From NCBI GenBank assembly GCA_015179025.1, contig WHUX01000025.1, positions 372,001 to 436,000 on the forward strand: a DNA stretch of 64,000 bases, given 5' to 3'. Made by a program: the position numbers and the translations under genes. A model generated the notes under the pieces. It saw only the letters and a list, made by a program, of their open reading frames with translations, did no database searches and was not told where the DNA came from. Each line of letters starts with the position of its first letter. Position 1 is the first letter of the stretch. The stretch comes from Terfezia claveryi (taxonomy: Eukaryota; Ascomycota; Pezizomycetes; Pezizales; Pezizaceae). Below are positions 22,936 through 36,330 of this stretch, piece after piece.

Positions 22936-23701
22936 AGCTGCTTCGGAAAGATCGTGATTGTATTGCTGGAAGAGCTACGGGGTTGACTCCACGAATCCTA
23001 GCTACGGGCTAAAAACGGACCTAGAGGCTCTGTTCGCTAAACATCCCGGAACACAGAGTCTAAATAAATTACATCAGCTCACATCAAAACCTTTCCTGGC
23101 GCTCAACGGTTTCTCTGCCTTTTGATACGACTCAACATTGTGGTATTTTTTGTTGGTTGTTATACGCATAAAAAGGAGTTTTCAGATGCTCAGCCGGATT
23201 TCAACGTTATTAGGGCTACCCTGAATTCTCACTTTCTATTGCTTGATTTTATCCTTCTTGTTTGTTTTAAGAATGTGTATGGAATGGGGATGAAATTCCC
23301 CTCTTTCCTTCTACTATACATTAAATACATATGTACCTAGTCTCTACCAAAAATCTTTTCATTTGGAACATCTGCATATGCATACATGACTGCAGTACGG
23401 AGTATGGCAATATGTGCCCCGTATACATTAAGTACTTAATATATGCCATTCCGGAACGGCCCTGCAATTCCGCAACGGATCAGTCCATTCCGGTATGGAA
23501 GGCCGTTCCGGAAGGAATGAATCCGCAGCGGACAAAAACATAAGTATATACATAAATTCTGGGTATTTTTTTTAAACACCAATCTTTGGTCTGGTGACAA
23601 GGTAGTCACGCCAAGCCAAAGTGGTAAGATATCACGTGTTTCCATGCCCGGCAATAAGGTCATTTGGCCGCCTCAAACTAAAATACAATGTGAAAAGGCG
23701 T
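22936..23701. other. GAB1-HEM13 intergenic region with repeat
   Basis: The region contains the TTCCGG-rich repeat at 23444-23541 and a CACGTG at 23634-23639 downstream of HEM13. No coding exon was recognised. Confidence 0.55.
23444..23541 (+). repeat. Dispersed TTCCGG-rich repeat, CpG-rich copy
   Basis: This is the better-preserved partner of 262-355. It contains ATTCCGGAACGGCC, CAGTCCATTCCGGTATGG and GGCCGTTCCGGAAGG, then CCGCAGCGGAC. The motif TTCCGGAA and its near-palindromic surroundings suggest a small foldback element. Boundaries are approximate. Confidence 0.5.
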
Positions 23702-25137
23702 TTATACCCAATTCACGGGCTTCTTCAGGATTTGAAGCAATCTGTCTTCGCGGCTGCCTGGCTCGGGCGTGTGCATGTACTTCCAACCTGCAGTGAGAGG
23801 GAGGGACATCAAGATACTGCACACGCAGGCAGAGATCTTAGTAATACGTAATACCAGAGTCCTGACAGGAGAACTTACGACTCGACCCTCGCAGAAGGGG
23901 TGCTCAACCCAAACTGCGTCCCTCGGTCATGCACAAGATTAAACTCCACGTATCGACCACGCCGTAGTTGTTGCCAGTCTTTCTCTGCTTGAGTAAACGG
24001 CATATTCTTCTCCAGTGTTAGCACTATAGGGAATCATAAGAGGGATATATCACTAACCTTCCGCTTCTCTATTATTGGTACATAACTCGGAATAAACGCG
24101 TCTAAACAATCTTTCACAAACCCAAACAGCTGCTCTGGGTCTTTGTCATCCAAATCATCAAAGAAAATACCTCCTACCCCACGGCTCTCCCCTCGGTGTT
24201 TCACATTGAAGTATTCATCGCACCATTTCTTGAATTTAGGGTAGTAGTCCTTATCATGTTTATCACATGCCTCCTTTATTGTCTTGTGGAAATGTATGAC
24301 ATCCTCGTCGAACAAATAGCTGGGTGTCAAATCCGTCCCCCCACCAAACCACCAGCTCTGTGTAGTCCCATCAGGACGCATGGTCTCAAAGTATCTATAG
24401 TTCAGATGCACTGTGGGCGCCATTGGGTTGTACGGGTGTAACACCATACTCAAACCCGCAGCAAAGAAATTCAGAGATTCCACATTTGGATCAAGGCTCT
24501 TATGATCCGCACGCATTTTCAGGATGGCAGGGCGAGGGAGTTTTCCGTAGACAATAGAAATATTGACCCCAGCTTTTTCAAAAACATTTCCTTCCTGGAG
24601 AACACAAGAGATCCCACCTCCACCGTGGCCAGGGCGTTCCCAGGCGTCTACGAGGAATTTCTTGCCATCTACTTCCTCAAGACGGGAGACAATCTCAGCT
24701 TGCTTGGATTTGATGAATTGCTCCATTTTGAGACGCATGGGGAAGTCATGGGTGATGCCAGATTCATATTTAGTTTGGGCATCGAGTTCGTTAATTGGAG
24801 TGCAGTTGGGTTCGGGGGATTCGCATTGGACGGGCTAGTGAGAAGTCAGAAGAGTGTTCACTAAGTAGAGATATGAATCATCAATATACGTGGGAAGGGA
24901 AGAGAGATGAGATACCGGTGGCCGAAATGTGCTTGAGGCGAAGGTAGCGGATATGATGAGGAGGCCACCTACGACGAGGGTGTTGTAATGTGAACCTCGG
25001 GGATTGAACTTAGGCGGGGGAGTATGGAATTGCCGTCGAGGGAGACATGGGTCCTGTCGGGATTGGGCTCTTGCGGTGGAGGTGGTGGCCTGGCGGAGGG
25101 ATGAGGCGAGGCACTTCCGGGATGTGGAAGTGAACAT
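23702..25137 (-). CDS. HEM13: Coproporphyrinogen III oxidase (oxygen-dependent)
   Basis: The enzyme converts coproporphyrinogen III to protoporphyrinogen IX by two oxidative decarboxylations in heme synthesis. Exons are 25137-24916, 24834-24058, 24009-23879 and 23816-23702 (414 aa). Start: the open frame extends further upstream, but without an ATG, so ATG 25137 was used. The first 40 residues are basic and Ser/Thr-rich, followed by a hydrophobic stretch ([13 protein letters not shown]). This suggests mitochondrial delivery with a membrane segment, as in many filamentous fungi; yeast Hem13 is cytosolic. Core motifs are [75 protein letters not shown] and [18 protein letters not shown]. The exon 3 acceptor may shift by one codon. 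Confidence 0.95.
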
Positions 25138-26061
25138 TGTGAAGGAGGCCAGCCAATCTATGACCGGCCCCGTTGAAGGCAAAGAAGAAAGATTTCGATG
25201 ATTTCTGAAAGTAAAAAGTTACTTAGGCCGAATATATCAAACAGAACTATCTAAGTCACGGCATCAGGTTGGAAATCGTTTACTCCGACTGCAGAAGGCC
25301 CCATGGATCATGGATCGTCATTTGAAATAACAGCTAGTCTACGGTAGAGTGCGTGCAACCAGACTAGGGAGGAGTGAGCTTCAAATTAATTGCTTTTGTC
25401 TACCTAGAGTCATTGTTAGGATCTACCCTGACCGGTCACGTCACATACAAAAAAATAGCGCAGGATACAACCTTGCCATTTGCAGACCTGCGCCAGCGTG
25501 CACGAGGCTCATGATGAGCAACCAGTGGAGAGGGCTTAGCCCCACGCAAAAGGGAGCTTAATGGCGGCGTATCTTCGCCAGGCGCCGCCTGAATGAGCAG
25601 ATATGTAGTAGCTCTGGACAAGAAACAAGCCGCCAGGGGCAATTTTGTGATGGGAACAGTGGGGTAGAACAAGTCAGCTGTCTCTGCTTTATCGATACTG
25701 CCGGTACTTAAACGTTTCACTCTGACTATTACGACTCAGGCCTTGGCGCTGGTGCCCGCTCAGTCAGTCGGCTCAGTGCTTGAACAGCTACTTAACTCGA
25801 TTACGCAGTGGCTTCTCCCCTCTTCTTTCTTTCTATCCTCTCCAACCACTCCTGCTTCACCATAACCCAACCAACCACCGCAGCCATCTATAAGTACTGC
25901 AGCCTACAAGCAAACTATAATTTACCTAAAGTCCGGTTCACATCCCTAGAAACAAGTACAGCTCCGATACAGCTATCCTCACCACGCCTTCTAAACCTCT
26001 TTATCCGTCTCAGTTGTATTCAGACTTCGAATACCCAGAAAACCCCTACTTTCCTACCAAA
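25138..26061. promoter_or_regulatory. HEM13/ATG8 divergent intergenic region
   Basis: HEM13 (-) and ATG8 (+) start 925 bp apart and are transcribed away from each other, so both promoters must lie here. A pyrimidine-rich stretch at 25,808-25,860, before ATG8, is typical of fungal core promoters. No coding sequence was recognised. Confidence 0.5.
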
Positions 26062-26720
<659 letters not shown>

Positions 26721-29034
26721 GAGGTGCAGTAAAGCTCTTTTTTGCGACCAACGGACCATCAGCATTGTTTTAATCAACTATAAGGGCGTTATTGGGGTAG
26801 AATGGACTGTTACGTTATTTCTGGGAGTGGTTAGTTGTCGGGAGAAGAAGAGGGAATGAGCACCAGCACATCAGCGGACATAAACAGATGACATGTAGCA
26901 GTAAGGGGGCTCTCATGACTACTACATGGTACAGTGGCGACACACTCTGTTTTTGTTATGCACTGGCTCCTCTTTTTTCATACCAAACCTTCCTCTCCCG
27001 GCCATCACGACGACAGTACCGGGGTGTGCTTATGTGTATTCTGTTTTAATTTTTCTGCTGTTTCCCTGCCTGTGTTTTTAACTCTGTTGGTTGGGCTTGG
27101 TTGGTCGCTGTTGGGAGAGTTTTTATTATACTACATTTTAGTATCATGTGTCTATTCACTGTCACAGTTTTACTAAGTCTTGCATTTGGGTAACTTGGTA
27201 CGCTTTACCGTGTTTTTATTTATTATCAACAGTACCAGCATGACTTGGTTTCAGCTTTATCTCCACCCCATCGCCTTCTCGACTTGGTCTAGGCTTTTCA
27301 TGCTAGCTGTACCGTGCACAAGTGAATGCGAGCGAAGATACTATCATGCATGAAAGTGTAGATCCCATTCCAGCGTACTATCCATTGTAATGGTGTGACC
27401 CCATAATCTATCATCCAACCAGCTTCGGAGGTTTTCTGGACGGGGCCCCTTACATAGACTGGTTGGCACAAGCCCCTCGAAACCCCTTACAGGGCTTTGT
27501 TACCTCGCTCCTAGGCTGCGGTCCTTGCGATCTGGATCGACAAGATTAAGTTGCGTTTGTTAATGCTTGTGTCTTGAATGGCTGGGATGGTCAGCTGCTT
27601 ATTGATAGATAACCATAGTTAGTGGTTGGATTGAGGGTAATTACAGTCTGTCCACGTTCTGAATACGAATAAGTCGGAGTAAGCTATGAATGTAAATATC
27701 TCAATACTAATGCATATAATTGATTGAAGACATGTAAGATATCTTCTCTCGATAGGAACGCATGCCCGGGTAGCCATCTGTTTGGATGCTCAAGCGCCTC
27801 TAGTACGGGGAACTCATCCGTACTGATGAAGAGAAAGCTCGAGGGGAGTACTATTCCATCCATATTCTAAAATGCCGCTCATCACGTGTCGCTCTGCCTC
27901 CCGATTGCCATAAAGGCAGCCCAGGTACGCATCAGGACCATAGGCGAGGTACAAGTTGTCCCCTCACCGTACTGTTTGGTAATGGTGGCATGTACTTTAA
28001 GTACCCATACTGCGTATGCACATACTTGTAAACATCTTCCTAAAAATGATAAAAGAATAAATGGAAAGTAATATTAGGAAGGAGTGCCACCCTGATCACA
28101 ACAGAAAAACTGTAGGACTCACAGCGTCCGAATCTTCCCCGTCCATATCTCATTGCCCTACCCTCTGTATCCCCTCCAGGCCCTGCACTATAGTCATCTG
28201 TTTGACTACCTCATCCCTAGAACTTCCCTAGATCCCGAATCACCTAGGTTTACGGACGCATCAAGGCGGCTATGGATTGGGATTTCCAAGGAAAGGTAGA
28301 AAGACAGATAGCGTCTGCGAAGTTCATCTTGACTATGGCGTCGTGAAATTGTTTGTGTGGGTTTGGTTGATCTCTGGCTAGATTACCAACTGCCCGCTCT
28401 TCTATTACCAAGGTTTTGTGGTAGTCCTGAAACCAAGGTCCCACAGTATGCAGGATATAATAATAGGACTCGAAGTTGCCCATACCTTCTCTCTTTACCA
28501 TAATGTCTCATGCCCTCTTAGGGTGCCGCCCCAAACCTATCATACCCACTTGTATTGGGTTCAGTCGTCTGACAAAGGAGGTTTAGATTCCCAAATAGGA
28601 GAGGTTAAGCTGGAGAGAGTAAATCTATGGAGCAAGTCGAGTCGATTGAATCACAAGAGGCGAAAAATCCTGAGTTATGATTCTCTGTGGGGGGTAAACC
28701 TGGCTGGTAATTTCATATTCGAGATGTATCTACAAATAGATGGAGGTGTGGGTTACTTCTGATACCATCGAGGAACAGTGGTGACGAAATTTTCCCGAAA
28801 TGGCATTCGTACTAATTTACATACAGTCCGTAAATACCCAAACATTCGAGTACTCTCATGATATATTCGAAGAGGAGAGTTTGCGATACCCAGTCTAGTT
28901 TCTTTTCATGTACATGTAGTAAGCGTTGCGATGATAGTTTTTTCCTATTGAAACCTACGATAATATTCTAATATCAATTTCCCTCAAAGTAACATTCCTA
29001 TTTTGGGTATGTAAAGCTGGGACCATCTGTAGAG
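26721..29034. other. ATG8-ILM1 intergenic region, no gene supported
   Basis: This is about 2.3 kb. It includes the ATG8 3' region. A minus-strand frame at 28250-28501 starts with ATG and has an ordinary composition, but no domain or splice partner was found. GGTTGGCACA-type words near 27,465 recur near 31,020 and 41,220 and may be fragments of a dispersed repeat. Confidence 0.45.
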
Positions 29035-29706
29035 TTACATGTAGTTATTCTCCATCGCTTCTTTCTCCACGGCCTGCTGTGCCAGCATCAATTGTGCATC
29101 TCGCTTCTCTTCCCGCAGCTTGATATAAATCTATCGCACCCAAGAGAAGGAGTCAATAAATTTCACGGGAAGAATAAGCTGGACAAACTGACCCAAAACC
29201 ACCAAACCATCTCAAAGAATGCCCATGTAAAGACTGCGCCCGTCTTCAACCCAGCGAGGTTTTCTTCCTCGGCCGTCAATGGCACAAATCGAGTATTGCG
29301 GCGAGGATTGAATATGTATGTGTAGGCGGTGAGACCCATGAACGCAATAAGTCGTGATGGAGCTTGGATCTCCCAGTGTTCCCGTGAAACATCACGTTCA
29401 GCGGCGGAGGATGCAAGCGAAGTGAAGTCAACAAAGCCGAGGAAGCCGAGAAGAAGGCCAGCGAATGCTGTGACAGCTGGCGATGATTCGAGGGACTTCA
29501 TAGGCAGAGGAGCCTATAGAATAGTATTAACTCTGGTAGAAAGAATCATTGATGGGGTGAGTTACAAAGCCCATCGACTCCCCGAGCATTAGAACAACAC
29601 CATTCGTGACGATTTTGCCAGGGGACGTTAACAAAAGGTATGAAACAATGAAATGAACGCCTATTACTATGCGGATAAGGGTGAACGCAGAAATGAATGC
29701 CATCAT
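29035..29706 (-). CDS. ILM1: ILM1-like ER/mitochondria-related membrane protein
   Basis: Ilm1 was named in yeast for increased loss of mitochondrial DNA; its biochemical role is unclear. Exons 29706-29566, 29513-29193 and 29130-29035 give 185 aa. Hydrophobic segments include FTLIRIVIGVHFIVSYLLLT, AVTAFAGLLLGFLGFVDFTS, RLIAFMGLTAYTYIF and TWAFFEMVWWFW. The motif EHWEIQAPSRLIAF matches the family's conserved (W)xxQxPxR element. A charged C-terminal tail (KLREEKRDAQLMLAQQAVEK) faces a membrane side I cannot determine. The second intron uses a GTCAGT donor. It is divergent from HEM4, with 221 bp between starts. Confidence 0.8.
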
Positions 29707-29927
29707 TAACTAGGTGAACTTAGGTGAATCTGAAACCTCCAAAGCCTTTCGGAGGTATGTCGCTTTTTAAGGGAAATCGGTCACGTGTGTACCTGCGCGA
29801 TATACAACTTATTATTAGCGGTAATATGTATCACGTGACTGCTGTAACTAAACCATCCAGCGAATACAATATGTACCGGTAGCGTATTTCTTACAATCTA
29901 GCTATCCTCCTTCCCTTTCATTCTGCT
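29707..29927. promoter_or_regulatory. ILM1/HEM4 bidirectional promoter with CACGTG sites
   Basis: The 221-bp spacer between two divergent start codons holds CACGTG at 29782-29787 and 29832-29837. The first sits in the 14-mer CGGTCACGTGTGTA (29778-29791), which recurs upstream of MCD4 at 36026-36039. A shared bHLH-type regulator is plausible but inferred. Confidence 0.5.
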
Positions 29928-30922
29928 ATGGGCACAACCGAAAGACAACAGGTGCTTCTACTCAAAACAAAATCGTACCCAACCGATCCATACGATGTTT
30001 TTTTCCGTTCGAAGCAAGCCGATCCAATCTTCGTTCCAGTGCTCGAACACCGGCATGTCAATCTCGATACCATTAGCCGCATAATATCTACAGGGCTCAT
30101 AGATGGATTCAGAACGACTGGGGCACAAGAGGCAGAGTATGGAGGTCTTATAATCACTAGCCAAAGAGCAGTGGAGGCGCTAGGGGCAGTTTTAGAGACC
30201 CTAAAAGGTGCTCTTTCCACTACCCCACGATTGCGCTCCCACTTTCTAATTCGCAAAATATAGATACTGTTCAGCCTATCACAACCACACATCCAATATA
30301 CGTAGTCGGGCCTGCGACCGAGAAGTCAATTGTCGATTTAGGCTTTCCGGCAACCAATGTATATGGGGCACATTGTGGTAATGGACAAGCGTTAGCAGCT
30401 TTCATGCTGGGCCACTACAAGTCCAACAAAAAGCTTTTATTTTTGGTTGGGGAAATCCGCAGAGATGTGATTACCAAAACTCTAAACACAGGTGGCGTTG
30501 GTGTTGAAGAGATAGTTATTTACGATACGCAAGTCGTGAACAGCTTTGAGGAAGACCTAGCTCGAACCTTGAAGCTAGGTGACGCTGGACGCACTAGGGG
30601 AAAAGATAGTGGCGAGCAGGTGCCACGATGGGTGGTGATATTTTCTCCTACTGGCTCGGGTACAGCAATGGAAATACTTGGACGCAAGGATCCAGTGCAA
30701 ACCAGCCTAAAGGTTCCGCACCTCGAGAGGAAGACATACGTAGCGACTATAGGACCTACCACAGCTAGTCATTTGCGTGATGCCTTTGGGGTTGAGCCAG
30801 ACGTAGTCGCGGGTACCCCCAGTCCACAAGGATTATGGTCTGGGTTCGAACAGTTCTTGGAGGTGCAAAGAGTTGAAAGCCGGCAAGGGTTCAGACCCTT
30901 TCAAGGTGGAGGTATTGAATGA
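29928..30922 (+). CDS. HEM4: Uroporphyrinogen-III synthase
   Basis: Hem4 cyclises hydroxymethylbilane with inversion of ring D to give uroporphyrinogen III. Two exons, 29928-30207 and 30264-30922, give 312 aa; the 56-nt intron (GTGCTC...ATATAG) restores the frame. The family is weakly conserved, but landmarks are present: the N-terminal VLLLKTKSYPTDPYD, GLIITSQRAVEAL, PIYVVGPATEKSIVDLGFP, GAHCGNGQALAAFML, KKLLFLVGEIRRD, VVIFSPTGSGTAMEIL, ATIGPTTASHLRDAFG and AGTPSPQGLW. It is the second heme-pathway gene in this window; HEM13 lies about 4.8 kb away. Confidence 0.9.
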
Positions 30923-32184
30923 GAAGGTATTCATTTTTATGAAGCTCAGAGGAGGCACATGATGTATCCCCCAAGTTGCGAAACCTTAATAATACACCTA
31001 AGCGATCCTTTTAGTCTGGTTGGCACACAATTTTAGTCTGGCGTCTCAGCGTCTCGCGATTCTGAGCATAACCGGCTCCGGTCCGCGCACACAACTTTAA
31101 TTCTGCAGGAATATCAAACGGGAAGATTTGCTTTCGGCAGACATTTCGCTTGTGACTTCAGTAAGTTGACTTTTGGCGCCATTGTAGCTGAGACTACGTC
31201 CGTCAGGTGACTTCGTCTAAATTGCGCTTTTTGCTGCCGTTTCCTTTTTTAACCTGGGCCTTAGGGCTGACTGCGATTTTGGAATCAGCTTTCATATCAT
31301 TTACCAACCGCTTTGAAATTGAAGTATAAAGACTGGTAGAAGTCATGGGGATGATCACCAGAGCATTGATCATATGTCTATGACTTAGTTTGGCAATAAC
31401 CCGTGAGAAACAACCAAGTATCGCCGTGCAAAATTACTTGGCATGAGCAAAAGTTGGACATCACGAGCAAACTGCAAAGTACTTACCCTGGTTCAATTGC
31501 ATCTAGGATTCATTCGAGAACAATTTCCCTATCTTTCAATTCATCAGTCCCTCACCGGAGACATGAAGGGGTCGAATTCCGGTGATGTGGAAATATTCAA
31601 ATTTTTTGAAGATGCTGGAATAATCATGCCCATATCACACGATTTGCTCTCCTTTACAGTAGTGTCCCGAACACTACGCTTATTATACACATTACGATAG
31701 CTACTGACTTTACCAACAGCTGAAGTGATTTATGGTTATTGTTAAGGGATACTTGAAAAATAAACCTCGAGTTTCACTACGAGTACAACACAGCGCTGGG
31801 GATTAGGCTCCCAACCACATATACAGAACCGAAGCCGGAATTGCCGTGGATCTCTAAGATCTCGCTTCACCTAAGAATTTCTTCCACACAATCTCGACTA
31901 CGTCTTAGCATAGTTATGCTGTCTATGACCGGTATCGTCTTATGATATGAAACCGACAGCAAGCAGAGATACACATAACCCGTATGCGTTCCATGTGACT
32001 AATCTCACCAGCTAAACTGCTATGATCGATATCTTCGTCTGAGGCTGTACTCTCGTGCCTGAGGTTGGCAATCTGAATTCAGGTCTAGTTAACTTGCGTA
32101 GGCAGCGTTAGCGTGACAAGGAGGTTATATCCCCATAAGTCAAAGATTGAAGTAAGAAAGTACTATTACCCTGAACTATAGAGC
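30923..32184. other. Intergenic between convergent HEM4 and MCD4
   Basis: GTCTGGTTGGCACA near 31,015 and TTTTAGTCTGG occurring twice around 31,010-31,040 suggest a short repeat fragment. No exon was recognised. Confidence 0.5.
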
Positions 32185-35100
32185 TTATCTCACAGCCAAC
32201 TTTCGGTCCTTCACAGATTCGTTCTTCACATCTCTTTCTAGCAGCGCAACCTCTCCATCTTCTTCCTCAACTCTCACCCCCCCCACAAAGACTTCGCTGA
32301 CAACCTCCAATGCGCTTACGAACACTACCAAGCCCGCTCCAATACAATAATGGCTGATGCTCGTCCCAATATCTAACCAGCTTCCTTCATCCCGCACCAG
32401 CCAGAAGAAGTTTAGTGTTAGTATATCACTACACGCAATCACTAACATGAACAAACTACTTGGGGCGAGGGGCCCAAGTCGTTTGTTTAGTATCCCTAGA
32501 TTTACGGAGATAATGGCGAACGGTATGAGAATTTTGAACATGAGTAGGGCACCCATAGCGAATGGGGAGAATATAGGGATGAGGCGGTAGACGGAATCGA
32601 GTGAGAAGGAAGATATAGAGGCAATGTTGCCGGTCCCAAAGAAGGCAATTTGAATGAGGAAGAAGAAAAAAAGGGCGACACGTGTGTCAGCCAGGTTCAG
32701 AGGCCGGAAAACCTGCACTTCGGCCTGCTTTTTCGGGATTGGGGTCCCATTGGGGGTAACCTTCTCAGAGAAAGAACTCTTCGTAGAGGACTTGAAGACA
32801 AGGTTTTCAATCCTCACCCAGGTGACCAATGTAATGCAGAAAATGACATAGAATAATCCCTCATAGGAAATCGTCAAAATGACGAAGAAAGGAGAAAAGG
32901 TGAGGAAGACTACAACGAGGAGATGCACATAGTGGGTGTGGGGCCGGAGCAAACCATGCAGGAATGGCACGGTCAGTGAAAGGACTATGAAGTTTCAGGT
33001 TAGCATTCCCCTTGTTTCTACGGGGCATTGACAGGAAAATAGAATGCGAGCCAAGGGGTGTCTTACTTAGTAAACCCCAGCCGACCACCTGGTTACCCAA
33101 AGCAAGCCCCTGTTTGGCCTGTAATGACCGTACGCTCGATTGGGTAACAACCATAGACACTGCAATCAATCCAACCTAATAGGCCATCGGTAAGGGGAAT
33201 TACATTAGAGATATTATAGCAGATACTGACTTGTATTCCCAAAATTGCCTTCGACACCCAATCCTGTTCATCCGCGGTTATGGATTTTGAAGATGGATCC
33301 ACTATTGAATTACCGAAGATCATGTATAAAATTCCCAAAGCAATCATCAGGATTCCGCCGAGAAGTCTGGGTACATTAGCGACCGTAACCGAGATGCTTG
33401 GAATATTAGACGTAAAGAAATCGCATAAGCCACATCTTCAATAATAGGAGCAAAGCTGGTTCACAGTCGGGGAAGATCGTTACATACTCAAACACAGTCA
33501 TCGGAGGACATAAGGGAATACATACATTAATCTTTCGTCCTCAACTTTGACCACAGGTAAAAGAGTAAAGATACTCATGATGCCACAGCTCACGAACCAC
33601 AAGGCAATCGTACCCTTGTGTCGGTGGATAAACGCGGTTCCATAGAATAGTGGCCAAAAGGCTGCTAAGATGAAACACGCTGTAAATACCTCCCGATAGA
33701 AGTAGCCGGAAACCTATATATTCCAGACTGCATGTTAGAGAGTTTAGAGAGTAACAGCGCCTGACGCATTGAGAACCCCTTACTATTGCTTCTAAAGTGG
33801 CTAGATACCCAATTGCCTTGATAGCAAGATTTGCATAAGCTGCTGGAGTATTAATGTGTGCTTGTGCAAGCAATTTCTTCCTTCCCTCGATAAGCGCATC
33901 CTTCCTCACAAAGACCTCCTGCCAGAAGAACACAGGGAAGAAAGCATAAAGGTAGTATCTCCATGACGACTGTTGCAAGAATATGATTGATGCCAACGCT
34001 ATGGCGATGGCACTAGAGAATAAAACAGTCGGAAAGTATTTGGCCTTTATGGTTTCATCGGTAACCACGTGATGGCTGATGACAGTAGTTAGGGCAAAAG
34101 CTATCCACCCGAGATAGCCAGCAGTAACTAGGGTCCTGAGGAATAGCCAATCGTACCTGGTTGCTCATGGGTTAAATAAAGAGATCCACCAAATAGGGTA
34201 TACCTATACTACCATGATCATGGGGGACCTACGTTTGAAGGTACTTCAACCCTTCCAGGCCAATTCTTATCAATTCTAGAGACTTCTCGATAGCAGCCTG
34301 GTAGGATCCTTCATCGATGAGGGCCTGAATAACAGCAGTCCTTGATTCCAGGGATGTTGATCCCTCTCCTAGCGGTGGATATGGCTTGAAACGAAGCTCT
34401 GTGGCCTTCTTTTTATCTGTTTATGTACGACAATAATCGAATTAGGCAAGAAACGAGGTATTAGACGAGTCTAATGTGAGAGAATATTCAAAATACATTA
34501 TATGTAAAAACATGAGGGATATGAAACCAGCTTACCTTCTTTCACTTTGTATTGTTCCAATATCTGCCTTGCGTTAGTGAATATTGCCTCCGCTTTCACT
34601 TCATAATTTGCGTCAATGTATTCCAGAGGTAATTCTCCTACGGAATTGACCGGAAAATCGGTTCCGACTAAATAAGACATCAGGGCAGCTATATCTGCTT
34701 GTGCCACATCTACCCTGCGGACATGTTCCAAGTCCCAGTCACTTGCAAAACCGTCGTCATGGCCCGACATCTTTGTTCCTTTCTCAGCTTTTACAGGTTT
34801 GCGAATACCGGCACCCCAAGCAACAAGTGGCGTACGGGTGTTATCGGGATGTCCATCACCATGTGATCCCCAATCACTCATTCCATGATCAGCGGTGAAA
34901 ATCCAGGAGGTCTTTCTATCATGTTGGTAGAAGTCGTTCACTATTTGGGAGATACGAGAAATACCGTCATCAACGACTTTGATATTCCGGAGGTATTCCT
35001 TGGAGTATGGCCTGTATGAATGCCCGGTGGTGTCCAGGCCCAAAAGATGGAGGAAAAAAACAAGCTTATCCTGTCCCAGCATCGCTGTCAGGGTGTCATT

Positions 35101-35791
35101 TTGTCGAGCATCCTTGAAAAAAGACGCAACCCTATCAAAAACCCAGGTATCGAGCTCAGTGGCGTCCTGAGTGAAGTCCTCTGCTTCATGCCCGTAGGTA
35201 TATGCATCCACCCTGCTTCGGTCACTTGCACCCTCCTCAAACATAGGCAGAATATCGGGGCTTCCCCAACTCCATGTATGTCTGCTCTCGTTGAACAGAG
35301 AATCGAAGTTCACTGGATTGTGTTTCCACCCGGTTGTCACAGCACTCACATCTTCGTACAATCCAGCAATTAAAGCTACATGCCCCGGCCTAGATTCTGT
35401 GGGCACTCGGGTATGGCTCACTCCAAATGTTCCCTCCTCAAGGACCTTCGTACGAATAAAAGGCGCAAGGTGGATCACCGGCGGCTTTTCCAATGACGAG
35501 AATGGGTCAGGATGTGATTGGAAACATTTATCTGCTCGCAATCCATCGCCTGTAATGACATCGTTAGCTGTCTAGGCTCCTTTAGCCGCATGGTGATTGC
35601 TTGCATTGCTGCTAAAGCTACGAACCAACAATTAGGAATAACCGTTTCGCGGGCGCTGGGGTATTGACCCCATACGGTCTCATACCATGGACAATTGGGG
35701 AAACGAAGTAAATGTCGAAGATCGAGTATATGTAGATCAGGTGAAAGATGACTGCTATCCCGAGAAACCCTAGTCTCCCCAGTTGTGCCAT
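32185..35791 (-). CDS. MCD4: GPI ethanolamine phosphate transferase 1
   Basis: Mcd4 (PIG-N) adds phosphoethanolamine to the first mannose of the GPI precursor in the ER. Eight exons keep phase: 35791-35626, 35549-34536, 34416-34233, 34156-33784, 33713-33526, 33366-33231, 33175-33067 and 32984-32185 (989 aa). ATG 35791 begins with a signal-anchor ([20 protein letters not shown]). The lumenal phosphodiesterase domain shows [56 protein letters not shown] and [16 protein letters not shown]. The rest is a long multi-pass membrane part including [30 protein letters not shown] and [14 protein letters not shown]. Length is normal. It is followed at 36.3-37.8 kb, on the same strand, by ALG7. Confidence 0.95.
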
Positions 35792-36330
35792 TGTGGAGGC
35801 CCGGCGGATGTTCAGGCAAGATGTGGAATATAGCAAAGCTAGCTTAGGGTTTTGGATGAAAGTCTAAATTCTGAGGTAGCCTGGTTAGATTTAAACACAG
35901 ACTAGGTCAATTCTCTTTTTGAGGTTCAATTCACGGAGAATTGAACCGCTGCGCGTGCAAACTAGCTACGTTACTCTTAAATTTTGATATCCACGCGCGT
36001 GAATCCCCGGCTTGGCAGATCAACGCGGTCACGTGTGTAAGTAGTAACTACGTACTGTTGTTAGTAATCATTCTTTTTTTAAGCGCAACTCCCTCAGAAA
36101 CATGACGACCATAAAGTCACAACACAAAATACAGCCAGGTACGAGGCTAGTAAAAACTAGTGGCTAGATTGTTAAGAATAAACAGTTTTGATAGGAAACT
36201 AAAGTACATAATAGGATTCAACAAGTATGAATTACTTCAAGATGCATGATCAAGCGCCGGATATATTTGGAAATGCAAAGTTATTACCTGCGAAAGACCA
36301 TCTATAAACTTAGAATTAAGTTTTTCCCAC
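35792..36330. promoter_or_regulatory. MCD4 upstream region
   Basis: This is about 540 bp between the MCD4 start and the ALG7 stop. It contains CGGTCACGTGTGTA at 36026-36039, identical to a 14-mer in the ILM1/HEM4 promoter, and an AATTGAACC(G) inverted pair near 35,920-35,950. The MCD4 promoter and ALG7 terminator must both lie here. Confidence 0.45.

Noticed and set aside
25138..25182. Longer N-terminus for HEM13
   Set aside because: The upstream codon is TTG, not ATG. The ATG at 25137 gives a normal targeting sequence.
28250..28762. Possible gene on the minus strand starting at 28501
   Set aside because: The frame begins with ATG and has ordinary composition, but I could find no domain, no second exon and no conserved motif.
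35618..35836. Upstream extension of the MCD4 first exon to 35836
   Set aside because: The extra codons begin without an ATG. The signal-anchor typical of Mcd4 starts at ATG 35791.
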